Below, in pieces: positions 28,741 to 37,400 of a DNA stretch of 64,000 nt (the stretch's first letter is position 1; each line of letters starts with the position of its first letter). Location: NCBI RefSeq assembly GCF_004168625.1, contig NZ_SDWW01000023.1, forward strand, positions 1-64,000, written 5' to 3'. Source of the stretch: Pengzhenrongella frigida. GTDB taxonomy: Bacteria > Actinomycetota > Actinomycetes > Actinomycetales > Cellulomonadaceae. The notes beneath the pieces were generated by a model. That model was not told where the DNA came from. It did no database searches and saw only the letters and a program-made list of their open reading frames with translations. Both the position numbers and the translations under genes were made by a program.

Positions 28741-29106
28741 GCCCTCAAGTATCCCGCCCGTTTCTGCGTATGGTCGAAAATCTGGATCCAAGCCGTGACG
28801 TGACCGACCCAAAGCCACAGCAATCCGGACCTATCAGCCTGCCCGAGCTCCCCGCACAGTGTCCTGAACATGGCGCGGCCGCCATACTTGAGGCGTCCAG
28901 TCGGATGCCCTGCTGTCGCCAGGTTTCGCCAATCCGCCACTGTGCCTAATTCGGGATCCCCGGGCTCCACCATCATGGCGCCCCTAATGGTGGCCGGGTA
29001 GCCCAGCGACCTGACGGGTCGGCCGTCCTCGCCGACCGACGAGTCCTTGGGACCGTCCGAGCCGACTGAGTGCTCTCTGCGCGCAGAAGAGCAACGTTGG
29101 CAGGTA
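28741..29106. other. Region without a confident gene
   Basis: 366 bp lie between two leftward hypothetical genes. One minus-strand frame stays open through it (containing MFRTLCGELGQADRSGLLWL) but begins inside the neighbouring gene and has no ribosome binding site. It could be a decayed gene end. No repeat or promoter motif is evident. Confidence 0.4.
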
Positions 29107-29892
29107 CTAACGTCCCCGCAGTTCCCGCTCCAAACTGTTCGCCAGCCCAGTCTTACCTGCTGCGCGAAGTTCGGCGATTGCGCGCAAGATGATCTTCTGA
29201 AGGCGCTGGATCTGATCCCGCAACAACCCGACCTCCCCCGCCCCCGCCCACTGTCGAACGAGCGCGTGCCCTGGGCGAAGCTCCCGCAGAATGGAGTGGG
29301 ACGAGCGGTGCCCGGGAAGGTACCCCTCCGCGCGAAGTTTATCTTCTGCCTCCTCGATGTAGTGCATGACTGGCTCAGGCTCGGCTGCGGCGAATGCGCG
29401 AGCGAACTTGAGCGCACTGAGGTGCGAGAGATGCGCGGCACCGAAGCGGTCCAAAAAAGCCTGCGGTTCGTTCATTGGAACGTCCGTCAACCCAGCCCGA
29501 ATCCATAATCGCTGTGCACGTTCGGGGTTGACGATCCACGTTCGCTGGAACCCTGTCTCGTCCCCCGTGGCCTCGAAGACGGCACTTATCGCATCCTCGA
29601 CAACGCGATCCAGCTCTGAACGCGCAAGTGCATCAAGCGCGTCCTGCCGGTCTCGATCGCGTTCAAACCGCACCCTCTCGGACCAACGACACAAGACGCT
29701 CCGAGAAGTCACCCACTCCTCGAGCCCAGCGAGGTCGCCGACAACCCTGCGCACCTTCACCTTGCCCGCACGGGCAGGACCAACGAACACGACCTTGGAG
29801 AGAGCTGCCTTTGAATCCCGTGGTGCCTCACTCCACGCGTAGCTTGTGCCAAGCACCAGATCCTTCGTCCGCACCCAACCAGTTTGGACCAC
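29107..29892 (-). CDS. Hypothetical protein (261 aa)
   Basis: This 261-aa protein has an N-terminal beta-rich part (TKDLVLGTSYAWSEAPRDSK, SKVVFVGPARAGKVKVRRVV) and a long charged helical remainder ending SLERELRGR. No known domain is recognised. Base composition is slightly lower in G+C than its flanks, suggesting an independent insertion. The GTG at 29892 is the only good start; alternatives lie five codons downstream. Confidence 0.6.
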   Translation of the reverse strand: MVQTGWVRTKDLVLGTSYAWSEAPRDSKAALSKVVFVGPARAGKVKVRRVVGDLAGLEEWVTSRSVLCRWSERVRFERDRDRQDALDALARSELDRVVEDAISAVFEATGDETGFQRTWIVNPERAQRLWIRAGLTDVPMNEPQAFLDRFGAAHLSHLSALKFARAFAAAEPEPVMHYIEEAEDKLRAEGYLPGHRSSHSILRELRPGHALVRQWAGAGEVGLLRDQIQRLQKIILRAIAELRAAGKTGLANSLERELRGR

Positions 29893-29955
29893 TTGCCGAC
29901 GGTTTGCCGTCGAGTAGGCCCAGCGGCAGCCCAGGACGCGGCTTGATCGACTAGT

Positions 29956-30393
29956 TCAGCAGGACGGTTTGGCCGGCTGGTTCGGCAGTCGCTGACCGTC
30001 TGGCACGGGAGCGAGGGTGCCGCCGGCGCGCTTTTCGGCGTCCGAGACCGCAACGGCGATGGCCTCGTGGATCCACGATGACCGGCTCAGCATTCGACCT
30101 GCCTGGCGGTCGTCGATGATGGCCTGTTCCATCGCGGCCCGCGTCGACGCGCGCAGCGAGTGGTGCCGGTTGAGGCCGGCGGTCGCGGTGATGACGGCCC
30201 GCGGTGGGACGGCGAGCGCTGCGCGTCCCTGAGTGCCGCGCGCCACGTGGGCCTCCAGAACCCAGTGCAGCCACTGGATGAATCCGGCGGGCGCGTTGGC
30301 GTGATGGTCGAGGTCGTACACGTAGGCCGCTCGGGCACGCGCCCACATCTGCGGGTCCCACCACGCCCCGGTCGCTACTCGAGATTCGCTCAT
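29956..30393 (-). CDS. Hypothetical protein divergent from parB (145 aa)
   Basis: This begins MSESRVATGAWWDPQMWARA. It is mainly helical, with Trp/Tyr-rich N-terminus and a middle part SLRASTRAAMEQAIIDDRQA followed by SWIHEAIAVAV, which looks like a short ribbon-helix or helix-rich DNA-binding fold. It is transcribed away from parB over a 207-bp gap and could be its partner or regulator; no family was identified. Confidence 0.6.
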   Translation of the reverse strand: MSESRVATGAWWDPQMWARARAAYVYDLDHHANAPAGFIQWLHWVLEAHVARGTQGRAALAVPPRAVITATAGLNRHHSLRASTRAAMEQAIIDDRQAGRMLSRSSWIHEAIAVAVSDAEKRAGGTLAPVPDGQRLPNQPAKPSC

Positions 30394-30571
30394 CAGCTCA
30401 CGACCAGGGCTAACACCCAGCTGCATTGACGGTTGGTCGCGACGACCGAGCGCCGGAAGGAGCGGCCGGGGCCTCCTCTGTCCACAGCGGCCGCGCACAG
30501 CCAAGTCCGTCCACAACGACGGCTGAGCGACACCACGGAACGACTCATTTCGGAAGCATAGGGCATGTCAG

Positions 30572-30585
30572 TTTGATCTATTCGA
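30572..30585. promoter_or_regulatory. Operator-like 14-mer upstream of parB
   Basis: TTTGATCTATTCGA lies 15 bp before the parB ATG. Its exact reverse complement lies at 32,231-32,244, just after parB and before the DUF932 gene. The shared site suggests one regulator, possibly ParB itself. Confidence 0.6.
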
Positions 30586-30600
30586 TACCGAGGAGCAGCG

Positions 30601-32172
30601 ATGAGCACCACTGCAGAAGCGCCGGTCTACGAGGTCGGTCGCGTGTACGAGGTCACGCCGGGCGACCTGCGGATAGGGACGAACGTGCGCAAGGACACCC
30701 GGCCTGACGCGAAGGACTTCGCCGCCTCGGTCCGGGCGCGCGGCGTGATCGTCGCGATCGATGCGCACGTCGACGAGCAGGGTGGCCTGCGTGTCCTGCG
30801 CGGGCAGCGACGGGCGCTGGTCGCCGCGCTGGTGGGCACCCCGTCTGGCACTGTGCCGGTCCGGGTCGTCGCGACCCCGGAGGAGGCAGACCGCATCACC
30901 GATCAGTTGGTGGAGAACCTTCACCGCGCCGACATGCACGAGCGCGAGGCTCGCGACGGTGTCGAGCAGCTCGCGCTGCTGGGTGTGTCGGTCGCGCAGA
31001 TCGTCAAGCGCACATCCTTGCCCCGCCTGGTCGTGGACAACGCGTTGAGCGTCGCCGAGCACCAGGCCAGCAAGGAACGGATGGACACCCACGACATGAC
31101 CCTGGAGCAGGCCGCGATCTTCGCCGAGTTCGAGGACGACCCCGACGCCGTCGCGGCTCTGGAGAGCGCGTGGGAGAGCCAGTGGGAGCGGCCCCGGCTA
31201 GTGCACATCGCCCAGCGACTGCGCGACGAGCGCACCGAGCGCACCGCACTGCGCGCCGAGGTCGAGCGCTTGCGCGCCGACGGGCTGCCGGTCCTCGACC
31301 CCGCCGACATGCCCTCGGGCTTCCGGCGGCTGGCTTTCGAGGATCTGCGCGACCAGGACGGCCAGGCGGTCCCTGCCGAGGCGTGGGCAAGCACGCCCGG
31401 CGCGGCCGTCGTCGTCACCGTCGAGTGGCGGCACGACGACCCCGAGGACGCCAGCCCCGACGACGAGGGGGACGACGACGATCAGGACTCGACCGAGCTC
31501 CGCAAGGCCTATGTGCCGGTGTGGGTATGCACCGACCCGACAGGCGCCGGGCTGCATCACTACTGGGACGGCGCACCCCCACGCGATGCCCTGCCCGCCG
31601 CCGACAGCGACGACGAGCGCGCCGCCCGGGAGCAGGCCGAGCAGGCCCGCCGCGAGGCCGAGTCCGCCGAGCGGCGCCGGGTGCTGGCCAACAACGCCGC
31701 GTGGCGCTCCGCCGAGGTCGTGCGCCGCCAGTGGCTGGCCTCGCTCCTGGCCCGTCGCCAGGTCCCCAAGGGTGCCGAGATCCTCATCGCCCGCGCCGTG
31801 CTCGAGCGGCAGTACAGCCTGACGCACGCTCTGAGCAACGGGCACGATCTGCTCGGTGACCTGCTCGGCCTGCGCCCCGCCGACGGCGGCGGCTACCAGT
31901 TCGGCGCCCAGGTCGCAGCCCGCGTCCTGGACCAGGCCAGCACGCCCGCCGCCGCGACGATGCGCACCCTCGCCGCCGTCCTGGCCGCATGGGAGGCGCG
32001 CAGCGGCGTGCCCACCTGGCGCAACCCCGGCGCGTACGACGCCGCGATCATGGCCGCGTTCATCAGCTGGGGCTACCCCGCCAGCGACGTCGAGCAGTTG
32101 CTGACAGGTCCCGCCGAGAACGACGAGGCCGACGACGCCAACGAGCCGGACCACGACGTCGCGGCCGGCTAG
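30601..32172 (+). CDS. ParB/RepB/Spo0J family protein
   Basis: This 523-aa protein has an N-terminal ParB domain (TPGDLRIGTNVRKD, LRVLRGQRRALVAAL, ITDQLVENLHRADMHERE). A helix-turn-helix follows (LALLGVSVAQIVKRTSLPRL), then a long acidic centre (DPEDASPDDEGDDDDQD) and a helical C-terminal part. Such proteins partition or regulate plasmids and conjugative elements; no ParA lies adjacent. ATG with GAGGAG upstream. Nearly identical operator sites flank the gene, which suggests autoregulation. Confidence 0.85.
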   Translation: MSTTAEAPVYEVGRVYEVTPGDLRIGTNVRKDTRPDAKDFAASVRARGVIVAIDAHVDEQGGLRVLRGQRRALVAALVGTPSGTVPVRVVATPEEADRITDQLVENLHRADMHEREARDGVEQLALLGVSVAQIVKRTSLPRLVVDNALSVAEHQASKERMDTHDMTLEQAAIFAEFEDDPDAVAALESAWESQWERPRLVHIAQRLRDERTERTALRAEVERLRADGLPVLDPADMPSGFRRLAFEDLRDQDGQAVPAEAWASTPGAAVVVTVEWRHDDPEDASPDDEGDDDDQDSTELRKAYVPVWVCTDPTGAGLHHYWDGAPPRDALPAADSDDERAAREQAEQARREAESAERRRVLANNAAWRSAEVVRRQWLASLLARRQVPKGAEILIARAVLERQYSLTHALSNGHDLLGDLLGLRPADGGGYQFGAQVAARVLDQASTPAAATMRTLAAVLAAWEARSGVPTWRNPGAYDAAIMAAFISWGYPASDVEQLLTGPAENDEADDANEPDHDVAAG

Positions 32173-32230
32173 TCCACAGCCCCACGGATCACGACTGGCG
32201 GGAGTTGCCCCGGTGGACAACTCCCGCCAG

Positions 32231-32255
32231 TCGAATAGATCAAATAGATTGATCT
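32231..32255. promoter_or_regulatory. Palindromic operator upstream of DUF932 gene
   Basis: AGATCAA-N5-TTGATCT (32,237-32,255) is a perfect 7-bp palindrome overlapping the 14-mer TCGAATAGATCAAA, the reverse complement of the site before parB. It lies 35 bp before the DUF932 ATG. Confidence 0.65.
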
Positions 32256-32289
32256 TGTCAGGTCAACCACCCAGGAAGGGACACCCGTC

Positions 32290-33294
32290 ATGGCCCACGA
32301 GATCGAGACCCACGGCCGCCAGGCCGCCGCCCTGTTCGCCCGCACCGACCCGTGGCACCGCCTCGGCACCACCGTCGCCGGCGAGGCATTCACCGCCGAG
32401 GACGCGATGACCCTCGGGCACCTGGGCGGGTGGCAGGTGCGCAAGGTCCCGCTGACCGCCTCCGAGGTCGGCGCCGATGGCGTGACCACCCTGGACGTGC
32501 CCGGCTTCGCCACCGTGCGGACCAACCCGTTCACCGGCGCCCCCGAAGCGCTCGGCGTCGTCGGCGCCGGGTACACCCCGCTGCAGAACGAGAAGCACGC
32601 GGAGTTCCTCAACACCCTGGCCGACGCGTCTGGCGCGGTCTTCGACACCGCCGGATCGCTGCGCGGCGGCCGTCAGGTCTTCGTCACCATGCGCTTGCCG
32701 CAGCACCTGAGCATCGGTGGCACCGACCGCGTCGACCTCAACATCGCCGCCCTCAACAGCCACGACGGCACCAGCGCCTTCCGCGTCCTGGTGACCCCGG
32801 TCCGCGTCGTGTGCGCGAATACCCAGAGCGCGGCTCTGCGCGACCACGTGTCGTCCTGGTCGATCCGCCACACCCGCAATGCCAAGGCCGCCGTTCAGGC
32901 GGCCCGCGACTCGCTCGGTCTGACGTTCGCGTACGTCGAGGCCTTCCAGGCCGAGGCCGAACGGTTGATCAACACCACGACCACGGACTCGCAGTTCTTC
33001 GACCTGGTCGCTGACCTGTTCCCCGCCCCGGCCGCCGACGCGCCCACCCGCGTGCGACACACCCACACCCAGCGCCAGCAGACCCTGGCCCACCTGTGGC
33101 ACGACGCCGACACCCAGACCGGCATCCATGGCACGGCGTGGGGCGCCTACCAAGCAGTGGCCGAGTACGTCGACCACTTCGCCCCGGTGCGCGCCCGGCT
33201 CGACCCCGCCGCCGCACGCGCGGTGCGGCTGCTGACCACCGAGGAGCCCGCCCGACTCAAGGCCCGCGCCTGGGCCGCACTTTCCCCGGCCTGA
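32290..33294 (+). CDS. DUF932 plasmid/phage-type protein
   Basis: This 334-aa protein matches the DUF932 (phage/plasmid-like, TIGR03299-type) pattern: PWHRLGTTV near the start, LGVVGAGYTPLQNEKHAEFL, FVTMRLPQHLSIGGTDRVDL and VRVVCANTQSAAL followed by WSIRHTRNAKA. These proteins are common on actinobacterial plasmids and integrated elements; their biochemical role is not established. GGAAGGG lies before the ATG at 32290. It follows parB by 117 bp, with a palindromic operator between. Confidence 0.88.
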   Translation: MAHEIETHGRQAAALFARTDPWHRLGTTVAGEAFTAEDAMTLGHLGGWQVRKVPLTASEVGADGVTTLDVPGFATVRTNPFTGAPEALGVVGAGYTPLQNEKHAEFLNTLADASGAVFDTAGSLRGGRQVFVTMRLPQHLSIGGTDRVDLNIAALNSHDGTSAFRVLVTPVRVVCANTQSAALRDHVSSWSIRHTRNAKAAVQAARDSLGLTFAYVEAFQAEAERLINTTTTDSQFFDLVADLFPAPAADAPTRVRHTHTQRQQTLAHLWHDADTQTGIHGTAWGAYQAVAEYVDHFAPVRARLDPAAARAVRLLTTEEPARLKARAWAALSPA

Positions 33295-33346
33295 TCGACC
33301 CCGACCGCGCCCGGCACACTTCCCCGGTGCCGGGCGCGGTCGCGCG

Positions 33347-33883
33347 TCACCACAGCGACGGCTGCTCACCGAACACCCGCCGCAGCCGCACCAGGTCGGC
33401 CGCCACCAACGCCGGATCGGTGCGGGCTAGGTCCCGCAGTTCGCGCGCCCGACGACGAGACCCGCGCACGTCACCCAGCGGCGAGCCGGTCACGTCTCGT
33501 CGCGCCGCCCACTCCCGCCGGTTCTCCACATACGACGACGTAACCACGTGCCCCGGCCCCACCCGCTGGCACAACGGGTTGTCGCACCGGTGCCCGAGCA
33601 CCTCGGCCGCCGCCAGCGCCGCCACACCGTTCGCCAGCGCGAACGCGAACCGGTGCGCCACGAGCACCCGCCCCCGCGCGAGCCAGAACCGGCCGTGCCC
33701 TCGTCCGCTCACCGCGCCGGTCCACCACTGGCACCCGCTGCCGTCGACCTGAACCAACTTCGCCCGGTACCGCGCGACGACCTCAGGTGACGCGCACCCG
33801 GCCGCGAGCGCCGCCGATCCGGCCTCACCGAGCCGCACGGTCGCCACCCGAACCACCGTCGCCCGCCCCAGCGTCCCGAGCAC
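33347..33883 (-). CDS. HNH-like endonuclease (phage homing type)
   Basis: This protein of up to 178 aa has a core of the phage HNH kind: CQWWTGAVSGRGHGRFWL, HRFAFALANGV and LGHRCDNPLCQR, then VTSSYVENRREW where the usual 'PdHL..GT' lies. It may cleave DNA; the altered third motif makes activity uncertain. The GTG at 33883 overlaps the upstream 138-aa gene by 59 bp; a GTG at 33838 (15-bp overlap) is equally possible. It is convergent to the DUF932 gene. Confidence 0.65.
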   Translation of the reverse strand: MLGTLGRATVVRVATVRLGEAGSAALAAGCASPEVVARYRAKLVQVDGSGCQWWTGAVSGRGHGRFWLARGRVLVAHRFAFALANGVAALAAAEVLGHRCDNPLCQRVGPGHVVTSSYVENRREWAARRDVTGSPLGDVRGSRRRARELRDLARTDPALVAADLVRLRRVFGEQPSLW

Positions 33884-34241
33884 CCTCGGTGGTCGCGTCC
33901 GCGCTCGTCGTCCGAGTCCCCCGCACTGGCGCTATGACGGCCGCCGGCTGCGACAGCTGCCGAAGCCGCGCTGCCTCGCGCACGGTCAGCAGTTCCGCGC
34001 CGCCGCACCACTCGACCGCCTCGGTCAGGTTCAGTCCTTCCCGCTCGGTCAGCTTGACCAGCGCCGCCCCGGCGCGCGCCTCGCACACCGAGACCACCGC
34101 GTCGCGCTCGGCCAGCGCCGTGATGACCTCGACCCCCAGTGCGTCGCGCCGCCGCTCCTGCTCCGCCCGCCGCGCTCGCATCCGCGCCTGCGCATCCAGC
34201 GCCGTGCGCCGTGCCCGCTGCCTCGCCGTCTGATCCACCAT
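33825..34241 (-). CDS. Hypothetical coiled-coil protein (138 aa)
   Basis: This begins MVDQTARQRARRTALDAQAR, an Arg/Ala-rich helix of about 40 residues. A second helical part follows (ERDAVVSVCEARAGAALVKL, GGAELLTVREAARLRQLS) and then a low-complexity tail. The pattern suggests a small DNA-associated protein. AGGGGAG lies before the ATG at 34241. Divergent from the relaxase gene; its leader contains GCCTTCGGAGGTG. Confidence 0.6.
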   Translation of the reverse strand: MVDQTARQRARRTALDAQARMRARRAEQERRRDALGVEVITALAERDAVVSVCEARAGAALVKLTEREGLNLTEAVEWCGGAELLTVREAARLRQLSQPAAVIAPVRGTRTTSADATTEGARDAGAGDGGSGGDRAAR

Positions 34242-34463
34242 CGCAACTCCCCTTCTCGTTTGACCTCACCTCCGAAGGCCGACCCGAGCCCTCACGCGCT
34301 CACCACGTAGCCCGCGCAATGCCGACGTCGTCCCCCTCCACGACGACGACCGACCACAGCACCGCTCCGACACGACCCGAAAACCCCAAAGCACTGCCCC
34401 ACACACCTCTTGCATTGCCGGAATTCGACGCCTCCTCCACCGATCGCCAGGGCCACTTCAGTT

Positions 34464-34477
34464 GCCTTCGGGAGGTG
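34464..34477 (+). promoter_or_regulatory. GCCTTCGG/GAGGTG leader motif before the relaxase
   Basis: GCCTTCGGGAGGTG contains the ribosome binding site of the relaxase gene. Related sequence precedes the 138-aa gene (34,265-34,281, minus), the 152-aa gene of the transfer operon (52,554-52,576, minus), the small gene near 61,030 (minus) and the xis-like gene (24,713-24,723, minus). It may be a shared regulatory leader of the element. Confidence 0.45.
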
Positions 34478-34482
34478 TGACG

Positions 34483-37400
34483 ATGTCGATCCACAAGCTG
34501 ACGGCCGGGAGCGGGTACGACTACCTGACTCGCCAGGTCGCGGTTCACGACGCGACCGAGAAGGGCCACACAAGCCTGGCGTCCTACTACGCGGCCAGGG
34601 GCGAGGCCCCGGGCACGTGGATCGGGTCTGGCCTCGTCGGAATCGACGGGCTGGACGAGGGCGACGAGGTCACCGCCGAGCAGCTGCGCAACCTGTTCGG
34701 TGCAGGAAAGCATCCGCTGGCCGAGCAGCTGCGCGCCGCCGCCGCCGAAACCGGGCTCAGCGAGCGCGAGCAGGAGACCGCCACCTGGTTGGGCACCCCG
34801 TTCCGGGTCTACGCGAACGACACCTCGGCCTTCCGCATCCGAGTGGCGAAGGAGATTGCCGCCCTCAACGCCAGCAACGGGCGGCGCTCCGCCGACCCGG
34901 TGCCGCTGGCCGACCGGGCTCGCATCCGAACCCAGGTTGCGGCCGAGCTGTTCCGCGAGGAGCACGGCCGCGAGCCCGCCGACGCCCGTGAGCTCGCGGC
35001 CACGATCGCCAAGCACTCCCGCCCGCGCACCAACGCCGTGGCCGGGTACGACCTGACGTTCTCCCCGGTCAAGAGCGTGAGCACGCTGTGGGCGATCGCC
35101 GACCGACCGATCGCGGCCGCGATCGAGCGGGCCCACCAGACTGCGGTCAAGGACGCTCTGGCGTTTCTCGAGAACACGGCGCTGTTCACCCGCGAGGGCA
35201 CCAACGGTGTCCGGCAGGTCGAGAGCCGCGGGCTGGTCGCGACCGCCTTCACTCACCGTGACAGCCGCGCCGGTGACCCCGACCTGCACACCCACGTCGC
35301 GGTCGCGAACAAGGTCCAGACCCGCGACATGGGTCGATGGCTGGCCATCGATGGGCGGCTGATCTTCGCTGCCACCGTCGCGGCATCCGAGACGTACAAC
35401 ACCGCGCTCGAGCGGCACCTCACCGACACCCTCGGCCTGCGGTTCGAGGTCCGCCCAGGCGACGACCCACGCAAGCGCCCGGTCCGCGAGATCGTCGGCG
35501 TCGACCCCGCGCTGGCTTCCCGATGGTCCACCCGACGAGCCAGCATCGAGGTCCGCCGCGCCGAGCTGGCCAGCACCTTCCAGGCCACCCACGGTCGCCC
35601 GCCCACACCCGTGGAGTCCGTGCAGCTGGCCCAGCAGGCAACCCTGGAGACCCGGCAAGGCAAGCCCGAACCGCGCAGCCTCGCCGAGCAGCGCGCCACC
35701 TGGGCGGCCCAGGCGCGGGGTGTCCTGGGCGGCGAGCGTGGGGTGCAGGCGATGCTGCGCCGGGTCCTGCGCCCGGCCGAGGCCCCGACCCGGCGGGTCG
35801 ACGCGGCGTGGGTGCGCGAGACCGCCGCCGTCATCCAGAACACGCTCCAGGCGAACCGCTCCTACTGGCAGCGGTGGCACGTCGAGGCCGAAGCCCAGCG
35901 CAGGGTCCGCGGCGTCGCCGTGCGCACGCGCGACGTCGAACGAGTCGTCGGGCTGCTGGTCGACGAAGTCCTGACCCGCAGGTCGGTGCCACTCACCCGC
36001 TCCGAGCGGGACATCGAGACCCCCACCGAGTTGCGCCGCAGCGACGGCTCGAGCGTGTACACGATCGCCGGATCTACCCTGTTCACCTCCCCCGACCTGC
36101 TCGCGGCCGAGGCGCGCATCGTCGCCCACGCCGGCCAGCACGACGGCACCCGCGCCACCGCCGCCGCCGTCGGGCAGGCGCTCACTCAGTCGGCTGCGGA
36201 CGGCCTGCCGCTCAACGCCGGGCAGGCGTCGCTGGTCACCGAGATGGCCACCTCCGGCGCTCGGGTTCAGCTCGCAATCGCGCCGGCCGGAGCGGGCAAG
36301 ACGACCGCCATGCGCGCCCTGGCCACCGCGTGGACGGCCGGCGGTGGAGACGTCGTCGGTCTGGCGCCGTCCGCCACTGCCGCGACGGTCCTGGGCGAAG
36401 CCATCGCCGCCCGCACCGACACCATGGCCAAGCTCCTGTGGCACCTGGACCACGACCCAGAGCACCTGCCCGGCTGGGCGCGGCGCATCGGCCCGGCGAG
36501 CCTGGTCGTCGTGGACGAGGCAGGCATGGCCGACACCCTCTCGCTGGACCGCCTGATCGAGTTCGTCACCGCGCGCGGCGGGTCGGTGCGCCTGGTCGGC
36601 GACGACCAGCAGCTGTCCGCCGTCGGCGCGGGAGGAGTGCTGCGCGATGTACGCGCCACCCACGGCGCACTGCACCTCACCGAGCTGATGCGCTTCGCCG
36701 ACCCGGCCGAAGGCGCCGCCTCCCTGGCCCTGCGCGACGGGCTGACCGAGTCGCTCGGTTTCTACCTCGACGCCCACCGAATCCACGTCGGAGACCTCAC
36801 CACCCTGACCGACGACGTCTTTGACGCCTGGCGCACCGACCGCGAGGCCGGCCGCGACGCGGTCATGCTCGCCCCGACCCGCGAGCTCGTCGGCGAACTG
36901 AACGATCGAGCCCGCGCCCACCGGCTCGCCGGCCAGACCCCGGAGCGCACCGTGTCCCTGGCCGACGGGTCGACCGCCTCGGCTGGCGACACCGTCATCA
37001 CCCGGGCCAACAACAGGCAGCTGCGCGTGACCGGCACCGACTGGGTCAAGAACGGCGACCGGTGGCACGTCACCGCCGTCCACTCCACCGGGGCACTGAC
37101 CGTCCGGCACACCACCAGCGGCTGCAGCGTCGACCTGCCGGCCGACTACGTGCGCACCGCAGTCGGCCTCGGCTACGCCACCACGATCCACACCGCTCAA
37201 GGCGTCACAGCGGATACCAGCCACACCCTGCTGACCGGGCAGGAGTCGCGGCAGCTCACCTACACCGCCGTCACCCGCGGCAAGGCCGCCAACCACCTCT
37301 ACCTGGAGGTCGTCGGCGACGGCGACGAGCACAATGTCATCCGCCCCGACTACGTCCAGCCGCTCACCGCGACCGACCTTCTCGAGCGGATTCTGGCCCG

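Noticed and set aside
30601-32172. Chromosomal parABS locus
   Set aside because: No ParA gene adjoins, parS consensus is absent, and the context is a conjugative element.
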